In this document: one piece after another, positions 10,364 through 21,522 of the stretch | Layout: each line of letters begins with the position of its first letter | Numbering within the stretch: the first letter of the stretch is position 1 | NCBI GenBank assembly: GCA_019426215.1 | Contig: CM033396.1 | Location: 20,041,101 to 20,105,100, forward strand | Direction: 5' to 3' | Source of the DNA: Buddleja alternifolia | Lineage: Eukaryota; Streptophyta; Magnoliopsida; Lamiales; Scrophulariaceae | DNA length: 64,000 bases | Program-made: the position numbers and the translations under genes | Notes under the pieces: generated by a model | The model's input: only the letters and a program-made list of their open reading frames with translations | The model's database searches: none | What the model was told of the DNA's origin: nothing

Positions 10364-10668
10364 AATAATGTAACGTGAAGTGATTTGTGTTGTGAAGTCG
10401 GTATATATACAAAGGGGGTGAACTACTGTATTCGGAAGTTGTAGTCACGGGTTCCGCATTTTTGTAGTCACGGGTTCCGCATTTTTGTCTGCATGGTTTG
10501 TAGTCACGGGTTTTGCATTTTTATCTGCATTGTTTGTAGTCACGGGTTTTGCATTTTTGTCTGCATTGTTTGTAGTCACGGGTTGTGAAAATTGTGAACT
10601 ATTGTATTTAGAATTATGAGTATATATACAAAGGGAGTGAACACCAATCTCAACAATAATTATTAAAA
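10364..10668. promoter_or_regulatory. Divergent intergenic region with 36-bp tandem repeats
   Basis: The 305-bp gap separates the start codons of two divergent paralogous genes. It holds units starting GTAGTCACGGGTT: a 23-bp partial copy at 10441-10463, three full 36-bp copies at 10464-10499, 10500-10535 and 10536-10571, and a partial copy from 10572. TATATATACAAAGGG-type TATA boxes stand at about 10401 and 10621; the second is about 45 bp upstream of the plus-strand ATG. This is a likely two-way promoter with repeated protein-binding sites. Function is inferred from position only. Confidence 0.6.
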
Positions 10669-11126
10669 ATGGAGCCGTTTAGAGCCCCAAAGTTGTATTA
10701 CACTCCTGGTGATATTTTTTGTGTCATGGGTCGTAGTTGGCAGTTGGATGATGATTACTATTACTCATTGAATCCAAATCAAAGATATTCAGAAAGATAT
10801 TTATGAACGATGGAAGATGAATGGCTTCATCGGGTCCAAGAACAAGACGGGCTTGTCGTGGATTGTCGTGAACGTCAAATTTGTTGCCCCAGACTAAGAG
10901 CCATACTCATGCCTTGTGTAACGCCACAGGAAAAAACTACAGCACTCAATAGGATACGTGAGGAGAATAACAGGATGGTTATGCATATGCAACGTCTAAA
11001 TTACCAAGAAATTCTCGAGAATACGCATTATGTGGTTATGTGCAAGAAGCAAGAGCCCGGTGGGAGCTTAGTATAGGTCCTGAGTATCGATCGGACATTG
11101 AAATGTCTGATGAGGAGAATAACTAG
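10669..11126 (+). pseudogene. Small MULE accessory gene, divergent paralogue, broken
   Basis: The frame starts at ATG 10669 (MEPFRAPKLYYTPGD) and meets TGA at 10804. It resumes in the same frame as MEDEWLHRVQEQDG at 10810 and stops at 11076. A shift of frame near 11050 restores an end WELSIGPEYRSDIEMSDEENN with stop at 11124-11126. It aligns with the minus-strand gene at 9920-10363: EWLHRVQ with EWAHRVL, CPRLRAILMP with IPRLRSLMMP, IREENNRMV with IRIENNRMI, and the YRSDxxMSDE tail. I know no function for the family; the two genes are probably an inverted duplication. Confidence 0.6.
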
Positions 11127-11281
11127 ATTCATGTCAATTAGTTTAATATTAATTCAATGTTCGTATTAATTTCGTAATTGTTTTGTCTTCAATTAAAACA
11201 ATTATGTCAATAAAATTATATTATTAACATGCATTATCCAAAACACCACAAAAAAATATAAATACACAACAACTAAATAAA

Positions 11282-13615
11282 CTATCTATGCGACCGATAA
11301 CCCCGATGTCCACCCGTTCCACAATCTGGGAACCGCCTCGTCCTTGTAGACCTTCTCAGATTTGCTTCTTCCTCACCATCATTGTACTGAACTGGTGATA
11401 CATTAAATTGTACATGTGGCAGATGTGGAATTCTATGATGTAAAGGTGCATCACTCCACTGCTCCATATCGAGATCAGTCAAATTCCATGTCGGCGTACT
11501 GATACCTTGTCCTTGATTGTGAAAATTGACGGGCACATTAGTCACGGGTGATTGGGCCATGGTGGGAATGTAAACGTCGTTAGGGTTGGGACGAGGTTGA
11601 GCCGAGCTCGATCCTCCGCCATTAAATTGATTATGACTATGAAAAGCTGAGCTCGATCCTCCAGCATTGAAATGACCATGGAAAGCCGAGCTCGATCCTC
11701 CGGCATGTTCATCATCTACACAAGCACCGATGCCTACATTGCCACTACATGTGACCATATCCTGGATGTTCTTCATTCTAGATTGCAGTTCCCTAATTGT
11801 CGTGGGATCACTAGTTTGGGCAATTTGTTCCATTGCATTTTGCACCTCTTCAATTTCCATAAACTGAAAATATAAAATAACAAATACTATCAGCAAAAAA
11901 ATGTTCCTAAATAAATAACATTAAATTAAGTATCAATGGAAAACAATACCAAATACTAACCACATTTTGCAATAGAGCAGCTGACCCGGCCTGGTGTCCC
12001 GCACCTCTCCTAGTCAATTGGGGTGAAATGTAACAACGAGTGATTCGGTCATACCAGTCTTCGTATCCTTCGTCGGTCTGGTCTCCCCCCTCCTCAATAT
12101 AGTATCCAGTCACAACGTACGATTGACGATAATTCCACAATGCAATTTCTCGAGCGTGTTTAGCCAACCAATTAGTTGTGGAGTTACCCTTTCGGGTGAC
12201 TCTCCCAACACGTCCAGGTGTGCGTGGAATATATTGGCGTATTCTGAACTGTCGAAGAACACGCTCAGGACGATGATACTCTACGATGACAAAGAATATC
12301 ATCAGAATTGATGCTCGCCATACGTTATCATTCAAACATTGAGGTGGCAACTCGGCAATGTCTGCATCGTTGAGGTTGTACGGTGTCCAAACAAACTGAA
12401 ATTCGAAAAAATGATTTAGAATATATTAGTAGGAGATAATTATAACATCACAATAATTTGAAAAAAAACAAAAAATTCCCGAGTCACATGTCCATCCGCC
12501 ATCTGATCTAGACCATCTCTAATTGCCCGGACGTTGTGAGTGACTGAAGCAGTATTTGTAGTAGGTTGATACCACCTTCAAACAACAATCATTGAAAATA
12601 ATTAAAAAAAATTGAACGTTTCTTAATTAAACATAATCGTCAAATGGTAAATTATAGTGCAGCATAAGGTGCTCGGGCAACGTCATCAACGTCAGCTCCT
12701 GCCATCTGTCTCGGTACCCCATCAGGCCTTACAATCCAAACCCTACTCCACGCCCATATCTGATAAATGAAAAAAATATTAATTGAATAACCACGAATTA
12801 TTATACCAGAAATAATAAAGTCTAAATAATAATTTTTCTCACCTGTAATAATGGCATGAAACCTCCAATATTTTTGCAATCTACTTGGGAACCACTCGAC
12901 AATTCGCGGTATAAATGAGTCAATACCGCGCTCCCCCAACTGTATGTGTGTGCTAAGTTTATATCTTCAAACACAATCAACCACACTACATGAATAACAT
13001 CTCCTGTGGTGTCGGCGCACATCACACCCCCCTAACAACAAAAGTGCCCAACAACGGGCTACCTCATCAACTAAAAATTCTTTAGATTGATCGTTTATTT
13101 GGAATGGCGCACTCAACACATGGTTAGCAAGTTTTCGTACTGATATTCTATAACCGTGCTTGAAATCTTCTGGCGTTAAGTACAGTCCTAATTGTTCATA
13201 TACATATAAGACGTAACTTTCATATCATTGGAACTGCCTCTGTGCAACTACTGCCCTACCATCAACTGGTAGACCATATAAAACAGCAACATCTTGGAGA
13301 GTTATCGTAGCCTCTCCGGTCCTAAAATGAAATGTATTCATCTCTGGGCGCCATCTCTTAATTAGGGCCTTCACAAGGCCCGAGTCATTTGTAAAATGAG
13401 ATAACTTGTATACCCTATAAAACCCAATCTCATCAAGCGTTACCTTGACGCGGTGATGTAGAGGATGTCCAAAGGCAATATCGAAATATGCTGCGTCAGC
13501 TCGCCGGACATGTTGAGTGAAGTCTGGATAATGAGCAACGTACCTCAGATACATGATTGTCCTGATCATACAATACGCTGGGATCAACCGGTCCATATAC
13601 ATTACGCTCAGTCAT
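11282..13615 (-). pseudogene. Plant mobile domain (PMD, MAIN-like) gene of the MULE, disrupted
   Basis: The minus-strand gene starts MTERNVYGPVDPSVLYDQDN at 13615, typical of PMD proteins of transposons and of the MAIN/MAIL1 and PP7-long-form group. The core follows: KALIKRWRPEMNTFHF, GEATITLQDVAVLYGLPVDG, SWGSAVLTHLYRELSSGSQVD, IWAWSRVW, FVWTPYNL and YHRPERVLRQFRIRQYIP. Introns are visible near 12762-12841, 12396-12480 and 11864-11957. The last exon (11863-11282) has three GGSSSA repeats and ends in RRSTRTRRFPDCGTGGH. Breaks: a frame change near 13545, a TGA near 13223 where Trp is usual, and a shift in a G6 run near 13024. Domestic relatives act in nuclear silencing and genome stability; the role in the MULE is unknown. 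Confidence 0.85.
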
Positions 13616-13689
13616 CCTGCATTTACATATCCACAACAATGCTAATTTACATTCTACGATATAAATTACATTTATATATTTAGTAAATT

Positions 13690-14990
13690 GTATCAATTAA
13701 TTCAAAATTAAACCCACTAATTAAAAATTATACATAATCAATAAAGATTATACATACAAATTAAAATTTGTAGATTATACCTAGTCATTCGAATTATCCA
13801 TAAAAATTGGAGATTACACTTACAAAATAATAATAAAAAAATATATTAATTTCAATTTGAAAAATCGAATTTAAACATACTAATTTGAACTAGTGATCGA
13901 ATCTACACCTAGCTGCTCCAAATTAAACCTATCAATTCGAACGTTTAGAAAACGCTTCCATACAATTCGAAATTAAACCAAACAATTCAAAATCAAACCG
14001 ATAAATTCAAAAAATTATACCAAACATTTCCAAAAAGATAGCAACCAATTCAAAATTAAAGCTAACTACTCCAAATTTGAAAATTATAGCAACTAATACG
14101 AACATTATACCAAACAATTGCAAAATATTCCAACCTATTCAAAAATAAATCTAACTACTCGAAATTAAGCCTATTAATTTGAACTTATAGGTCCCAAACA
14201 ATTCCAAATTAAACCTACCAACTAGAAATCAAACCTAACAATCCAAAATTAAACACTAAAAATACAAATTATACCGAACATTTCAACAATTATACCAACC
14301 AATTCCAACATTATACAAACAATTCAAAAATTATACCAAATAATTCCAAAATAACACTAAAAATTGACATTATACCTAAAACTCAAAATTGAGCCTCAAA
14401 ATAAAAAATCAATCTACTAATTCAACAATTGTACCAACCAATTCCAACATTATACAAACAATTCAAAAATTAACCCTACCAACTAGAAATCAAACCTAAC
14501 AATTCAAAATTAAACACTAAAAATACAAATTATACCGAACATTTCAACAATTATATCAACCAAGTCCAACATTATACAAACAATTCAAAAATTATACCAA
14601 ATTATGCCAAAATAACACTAAAAATTAACATTATACCTAAAACTCAAAATTGATCCTCAAATCAAAAATCAATCTACTAATTCAACAATTATACCAAATA
14701 ATTCAAAAATTATACCAAAAAACCATAAAAATAACATTAAAAATTGACATTATACCAAAAACTCAAAATTAAACCTAAAGATCAAAAATCAACCGATTAA
14801 TTTAAAAATTATAGCAACATATTCGATAATTATAGCAAAAATGCAAAAATTATAGCTAACAAATCGAATTTATCACTAAAAATTCAAATTTTGAACGCTA
14901 AATTACAATGTCATTACAATAGAAAAAAACCCATAAATAAACTCTAAATTTAACAAAATTTAATCAATACCTTACGTTCTTGGTTGACGG
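13690..14990. repeat. AT-rich repeat stretch upstream of the PMD gene
   Basis: Degenerate words such as AATTATACCAAACAATTC recur throughout, with a clear tandem duplication of period about 262 bp (CTACCAACTAGAAATC at about 14216 and 14478). In reverse complement the words match the MURA leader at 5140-5660, so it acts as an extension of the terminal inverted repeats. No gene seen. Confidence 0.65.
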
Positions 14991-15119
14991 ATAAAATTGG
15001 AGGCTAAATTTAGAGAAAAATTCTAGCTCAAAATAGTGAAAATTGAAGGAAGAAAATGATGAAGAAAAAATGAGAGAGAGAGAGAGGAAGTGAGCGTTTT
15101 TGTGTGGAGGGGGAGCGTT

Positions 15120-15517
15120 TTTTGTCTGCTGAATTTTTTTTTAAAAAAAACATTAAATTGTGTTACGACATAGCTTATGTCGTAACACTGCTCGTGTCAG
15201 CGGCCAACACTGACGCTGACACAAGCAGTCAGCTTTTGTTTAAAAAAAATTAATATAGCGTGTTACGACATGTAGTATGTCATAACACCAAAATTTATTT
15301 TAAAAAAATATATATATAAAATGTGTTACGACATACTACATATCGTAACAGCTTAATTTATTTTTTTTAAAAAAATGTGTTACGACATAGAATATGTTGT
15401 AACACAGCTGTTACGACATATTCTATGTCGTAACATGCTAGATTCTAAACACCACCATTTTTGGTGGTATTTTCTGATTTTTTTATTTATTTTTTATAGT
15501 ATTTATTTAATTTTCCC
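15120..15517 (-). repeat. Right terminal inverted repeat with palindrome array
   Basis: It is the reverse complement of the left end, ending AATTTTCCC. Five 27-bp palindromes of the same TGTTACGACAT type lie at 15161-15187, 15261-15287, 15324-15350, 15378-15404 and 15409-15435. Between the first two is a different imperfect hairpin (15188-15228) with 15-nt arms CTGCTCGTGTCAGCG and CGCTGACACAAGCAG. Confidence 0.85.
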
Positions 15518-15526
15518 CATTTCCTC
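15518..15526. repeat. 9-bp target site duplication of the MULE (right)
   Basis: CATTTCCTC, one base different from CACTTCCTC at 4555-4563. Gypsy integrase codons resume directly to its right on the minus strand. Confidence 0.8.
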
Positions 15527-18500
15527 ACCAGGTTAGTCGCATCCTCCTTCAAGGTTGGCCAAAAATAGTCAGCCCTCAAGGTCTTCCCAACCAAGGCGGC
15601 ACCACTTATGTGGCTACCGCAATCTCCTTCATGAATTTCTCTTAGTATGTAGTCTCCTTCTTCTGTTGAAACATACCTTAGGTGAGGTTGTACAAATTAC
15701 TTTTTGTATAGCACATCATTAATTATGATAAATCTTGTAGCTCTGGTCTCCAAGCATTGCTTTTTCTTCCTCTCCTTGGGTAATGCTCCACTTGTGAGGT
15801 ATTGAATTATCTCCATCCTCAAGTCTTCGCTTTCCTCTACCTGTAGGATTTCTTGTTTTGTGCTAGGTCGGGTTAGAGCTCGTATAGTGATATGCCGAGT
15901 TTAGCAGTCAGTGACTGAGTTGCCCAGTTTGGACAAATAATCAGCTTTGGTGTTTTCAGCTCGTGGTATTTGATGTATCTCCAGTTTTTGGAAGCTCTCT
16001 TGTAGTGTCTCTATGGTTTCAAGTATTTCACCATCCTTTCCTCCTTAGATTCGTAGATCCTGTCAATTTGTTTGGTAACGAGCTGGGAATCCGAGTATAT
16101 TATCAAATTCTTGGCTCCCCCTTTGATTGCCATTTTAAGTCCCATGATGAATGATTCGTACTCCGCTTCATTATTGCTTGCTTTAAACTCAAATTTGATT
16201 GTATATTCCAATTGATCTCCCTCGGGTGTGGTGAGTACCACACCTGCACCACTTCCGTTTTGGGTGGCTGACCCATCTACATGCAGGAGCCAAAAAATTT
16301 CATCCTTCTTCCCTTCCTCCGCATGTCCGATCATTTCGGTGATAAAGTTTGCCAGGGCTTGCGCTTTGATTGTAGCTCGGGACGTATATCCTATCTCGAA
16401 TTCCCCTAGCTCCACAACCCATTTAACGAGTTGGCTCGATGTCTCAGCCTTTCCTAGCACAACCTTGGGTAGTTAACTAGTCTTTACAATGATTTTGTAT
16501 GTTAAAAAATAAGGTTTTAGCCTTCTTGTTGTGATGACTAATGCCAATGCCATCTTCTCAATATTCGAGTATCGAGATTCAACGTCTGAAAGTACCTTGC
16601 TGACGTAATACACGGGTTTCTCTGTTTTGTCCTCTTCTCGTACTAGGACTGTGTTGACAGCTGGGTCAGCCACATCTATGTAGATTACCAGTGGCTTGCC
16701 TTGCAAAGGTTTGGTAAGCAGCAGTGTTTGGCTCAAGTACGTCTTAAGATCTTCAAAAGCTTGTTGACATTTGGAGGTCCAGTTGAAATGATCCACGCTT
16801 TGCAATATCTTGAAAAATGGTAAACTTCTTTCTGCAGACTTGGATATGAAACAGCTTAGGGCTGTGATTCTCCCATTTAGCCTTTGTACTTCATTCACAT
16901 TTTTAGGTGCCATCATGTCTTGAATAGCCTTGATCTTTGCAGGATTGGGCTTCTATCCCCTTTTTCATGACCATGTATCTTAGGAACTTCCCTCCCTTGA
17001 TTCCGAATGCACATTTGGCCGAGTTCAGCTTCATCCTATATCTTCGGAGTGTTTCAAAAGTTTTCTACAGGTCTTGTACATGTGTGTTGGCGATACGACT
17101 CTTGACCACCATGTCATCCACGTATACTTTAATGTTCTTCCCCATTTGCTCACGAAACATCACGTCTACTAGCCTTTGGTATGTAGCTCCGACGTTTTTT
17201 AGACCAAAAGGCATGACTATATAACAAAATGTGCCAAAGGAGGTGATCAAGCTAGCCTTCCTTTGGTCCTCCTCAGCCAAGGGTATTTGATGATACCTGC
17301 ACTACGCATCCATAGTACTTAGCAACTCATATCCAGCTGTGGCATCCACCAATTGGTCTATCCTAGGTAAAGAATAGTGATCCTTAAGACATGCTTGATC
17401 AGGTCACGAAAGTCAATACACATTCTCCATTTTGATCCGCCTTTAGGTAATAGGACTACGTTGGACACCCACTCCGGGAATTGTATTTCTGCAATGTGCT
17501 TAGCTTTGAGTAACTTTTCAATCTCCGCTTTGATAATGGCGTCTTTCTCTGGGCCAAAATGCCTGTTCTTTTGAATGATTGGCTTCGCACTAGGACCCAC
17601 GTTCAGGTGGTGCTATATGACTGTTGGGGCAATTCCTACCAAGTCATTAGCTGACTAAGAGAAGACATCTGCATGCTCCCGCAGCATGGCTATTAGTTCA
17701 TCCTTTAGGTCGGGGCTTAAATGTGATCCTATTTTGACTGTTTTTTCTTTATCTCCAGGTATGAGTTCTATACTCATAAGCTCTCCTATTGGTTCTACAT
17801 GTGATGGCGTTGTCTTCTTGGTGATCTTATTTTTCTCTACCTCCATTGGTTCAGGCTTGTGCTTCTAATCTTCTTTGGCGTGTCTATTTGCTTAATGGAG
17901 GCTAGGTAGCACTTCTTAGATTGATGTTGATTGTCGGATACTTCTCCTACTCTGTTGATTGTTGGGAACTTGATTTTCATATGTGGTATTGAAACCACTG
18001 CCTCGAACAAGAGCAGTGCAGGTCTACCCAGTATCACATTGTAGGCCGAGGGAGTATCCACGACCAAGAATCTAGTCAGCTTTGTCATTTTGTTAGGACC
18101 TTCACCTATGTAGTGAAATAATACCCATAGGTTGTATCACTTCTCCTGAAAAACCAAACAATGCAGTCCACACAACCTCCAATTTGCCAACTCCTAGATT
18201 CATTTGTTTGAATGCTTGGAAGAATAGAATATCTACTGAGCGGACGATATCCACGAAGATCCTTTGTACATCATAATTTTCTATAACGGCAGTTATTACC
18301 AATGCGTCACTATAAGGGGTTTGCACAGCTTGGGCATCTTCAGGTCCGAACTGTATTTCCTGTCTTGGTTGATTTTGACTGAATTTCATGAAGAATGCAG
18401 GCTGTGTTTCTATGGCTCTTACTTGTCTCTTTAGATGTTGTTTTGATTCGTCTGCTGCTAGACCTCCTGAAATGATATGAATAGTTGCTCGATTATTGTT

Positions 18501-20367
18501 GTCGTCTTCCATAGGTGCTGCCTCTTGAGTTGGTGCCTTGTTAATTTATTGAGGAAAGTTTCCTCTACCTCCAGATGTGGTTCTTCCACCTCGCCATCCT
18601 CTACCTCGACCTCTCTAAGTATTATCCCTCGAGCTGGGGCTGAATTGTTTGCATTATAAGTATCTATTACATATTCCTTCAGGTAACCTATTTTGGCTAG
18701 ATGCTGGATTTCATCAATCAATTGTGGGCATTCATCTGTATAGTGTCCATACTCATGATGGTATCTGCAAAAAAGTGCACTCAGGCGATTCTTAGGTGCT
18801 TGCTCCGCACCCTCGGGCCATTGGATCAGATTCTTGACCTCCACAGCCATCAAATGGTTGCTCCAATTTCCCCTCATGAGTATTCATTTGGCTCTGGGCG
18901 CACCCGGAGTAGGTGATGTCACATGGGTCGAGCTGGGAGCCCTACCACTTTTTTCTTCTTTATGCAACCTATTCTTGTTACCATCATATTACTTTTCTTT
19001 CTTTTGTTCAGCTTTCCTCATCATGTGAGCATCTTCTAGGTTAACATATGTTTCAGCCCTGATGAGTAACTCATCGAAGCTCAGGACAGGTCTCTTGGTT
19101 AATGACTTGAATAAGTCTCCTTCCTTCAGGCCTATCGTAAAAACACTTGCCTTCAGGTCTGATATTGCAGCTGGTGTCTCCAATGCTACAGTATTGAAAC
19201 GTTTGACGTATGCACGTAGGGTTCATCCTCTCCTTGCTTGATGCTGAATAGACTCAAGGGAGTTTTCTCGTGCCGCTTACTGTTGGCAAATTGGTGCAAG
19301 AACTTTGAGCTAAACTCCAAGAAAGATCTGATGGATCTCGCCAGGAGTTGGTTGAACCACTGCTGTGCAGATTTGGCCCAAGTACACAAGAACACCCTGC
19401 ATTTGATAGCATCGGAGTACCTGTGTAGCAAAGCATAATTTTGAAAAGTATATAAATGGCCTTTTGGATTCGTAGTTCCATCGTAGAGTGAAATGGACTG
19501 GACCCTGAAATCTCTTGGAAGTTTCTCATTTGCAATGAAATCCGTAAACGGAATGCCTCGATCTGCCGAGGTCCTGTCTCCTATTGCTTTGCGCTCTAGC
19601 TCTTCCCTCTGTTTTGCTGTTTCCTCCATTTGTTCAAGTCTTGCCTTCGCTTTTCTTTCATACCATGGTCTACCCAACCAGATCGGGCAAAAACGTAGCT
19701 ACTGGCATCATCCTCGAGATCCTTGTCATGCTTGGTGCGGATGCGTGCTTGACATTTTTTGTAGGTCGTCCTTTCCATGCATGTTATTATGTGAGTGCTG
19801 CATCTGGAGATGTAACTTATCCTCATGCAGCTGTTCCTTGTGCAGATTAGGTTGGGGGGCCCAACCTTCAAAGTCTTCCTTGTTTAGGTCTAGGTGACGC
19901 ATGTAGCGTCCTTCTAGAGCCAAGCACTTTTTTGGAGGCACGTTGTCTCCCTTTCCTCCGTCTTGTTCTAGATACTCAGGTCGTTCCACTCGCTTGCCTG
20001 AATTGCCATCAGGGATAATGTTACTATCAACCCCAATCTACCGTGTTCCAACATTGGGCGTTCCCCTCGGAAGGAAAGACGCCACATCCTTTTTTTGTGC
20101 TAGATCAGGCATACCAGCAAGTTTAGAATTGACTACCTTATTGACAACTTTGTCAATGACACCTTCTATTCTTCCCATGAATTGCGCCAGGTCTAGCACG
20201 CTTTGAGGAGAAGCTTCTTTCCCACTTGTTTGCTCTCCTGGAGAATTGTCCATTCCTAGGTTTTGTAGGTTATCCGCTAATCGCCTCACCAGGTTGGCCG
20301 GAGTTGTAGGCATGGCATGTTCGACCCCAGATGGAAACAACATCGTCTTCTTCCCATTCCCCCCCAT
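15527..20367 (-). pseudogene. Gag-pol of the Tat-type gypsy element, disrupted
   Basis: Gag begins MGGNGKKTMLFPSG at 20367 and runs in pieces to about 18460. It includes the capsid-type stretch near 19200-19680 and a zinc-finger-like CRYHHEYGHYTDEC near 18750. The protease region lies at 17840-18510. Reverse transcriptase is at about 16940-17600, with KWRMCIDFRDL and the catalytic VYVDDMVVKSR near 17105. RNase H follows at 16480-16920. The second RNase H at 16011-16460 keeps LHVDGSATQNGSGAG, NNEAEY and IYSDSQLV. Integrase begins near 15640 with HEGDCGSH and runs to LVRK at 15527. Several stops and frame changes separate these parts. Confidence 0.85.
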
Positions 20368-20483
20368 TTTAGACTAGATTTCCCACTTCCAACATATCCT
20401 CCTCTACCATCACAAAATATTAACGTGAAAGGAAAAAAAATTGCGAAAAAATAAATTTATCTCACACCTTATTTTGCTCAGAA

Positions 20484-20503
20484 CTTTCCCAGACGGCGCT
20501 AAT
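20484..20503 (-). other. Primer-binding region of the gypsy element
   Basis: On the minus strand, directly after the 5' LTR end, the sequence reads AATTAGCGCCGTCTGGGAAA. This is the layout common in Tat-type plant elements, which have a GCGCCGTCTG core next to the LTR. I cannot name the tRNA with confidence. Confidence 0.55.
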
Positions 20504-21050
20504 TGATGTGTGTGGGAAGCACACGAATGATAATATGCAATATATTATATAAGAATATAGTATAAAGCACAAACTGATAGTAAAAATAACACAACATATA
20601 CTTGGTTCAGTCAAAATATGACCTACGTCCACGGGGTAAAAGAGTTGAAACTTTTCATTAGTGATTAGAGTTGATCCATATACAAGTTTGTGATGGGGTA
20701 GGTAAAAAGGGTAAGTCAACTATCCTAGATATATATTGAAAAGTAGAATAAATCATGATCCTTCCATCTTGAGCTATATCTTTTATGGTATAATTGGTGA
20801 GTCTGTTGGCATGATCTCCGCATGTCTGTATATGGAAAGTATATCTCTTAATTGATTCTTGTTTGGTCACGCTCTAGGCTTGCCTTATATAGAATGCTCC
20901 ACTTATGTAGGTCAGTGCCGGGCGAACCTCCAGCTGTAAATTTTAATATAATGTCTTCTAGAAAGATCCGAGTCCACAATGCTACTGGGCTTAGGCCCAT
21001 AAAGTGTTTGATTACCAGCTTGGCCCAAAGACCTATTTCAACCCACATCA
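20504..21050 (-). repeat. 5' LTR of the Tat-type gypsy element
   Basis: Both ends read TGATG...CATCA (547 bp). A partly matching LTR start lies in the opposite orientation at 56139-56393, with shared blocks such as GGGCCAAGCTG, TAGAAGACATTATA and CATTCTATATAAGGCA. The TATATAA in the last block is the probable TATA box. No target duplication can be tested because the other end of the element is lost. Confidence 0.75.
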
Positions 21051-21522
21051 AGTATATATAAATTATACATTTCAAATGACGTATTTCAACAGAAAGCCGA
21101 AGTACTATTACATGTGAAATATTGTATTGTAGCAACTAAAAGGATGTATTAATAAATATAAAGGTCGTATGTCAACATTGAAGATAACGTATTAGTTGTG
21201 AAGGAACGCCGTAAGATTTTGGGAGAACGACGTATGTAAAGTGTCTAATGATGTATTAGTATATACCAAATGACGTAGTTTTTTACCAACTGACATAGTT
21301 TTTCACACAAACTGATGTGAAGTTCCTCGTTATCATATAAGGAGACACCACGCTCCTTTCTCACTCCTCACCAAACATCAGAATTTCACTAGTGTTCTTC
21401 AAGAAGATGAATGGACGCCATGTTAAGCGAACAGGCTTCACAACCCTTCATCACTCCCACTTCTTTATAAATATCTTGCGGTTTTCCAGATTATTTTTCA
21501 CCATCTCAAAAAGAATTTGAAA

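Larger units (their letters stand above)
4564..15517 (+). mobile_element. Complete Mutator-like element carrying MURA, PMD and two small genes
   Basis: The element is 10,954 bp, bounded by long terminal inverted repeats that start GGGAAAATTAAATAAAT and a 9-bp target duplication with one mismatch. Content in order: left inverted repeat with palindrome array, AT-rich leader, MURA transposase pseudogene (plus), two sets of tandem repeats, a divergent pair of small paralogous genes, a PMD pseudogene (minus), an AT-rich tandem-repeat stretch, and the right inverted repeat. It interrupts gypsy integrase codons on both sides. The transposase and PMD frames are broken, so it looks non-autonomous now. 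Confidence 0.9.
15527..21050 (-). mobile_element. Decayed Tat-type Ty3/gypsy element (5' part)
   Basis: Minus-strand order from the right: 5' LTR (20504-21050), primer-binding region, gag, protease, reverse transcriptase, RNase H, a second RNase H of the archaeal type, and the start of integrase. The double RNase H marks the Tat branch. The integrase is split by the MULE and continues at 4500-4563, after which the element is truncated with no 3' LTR in the window. All domains carry stops or frameshifts. Confidence 0.85.
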
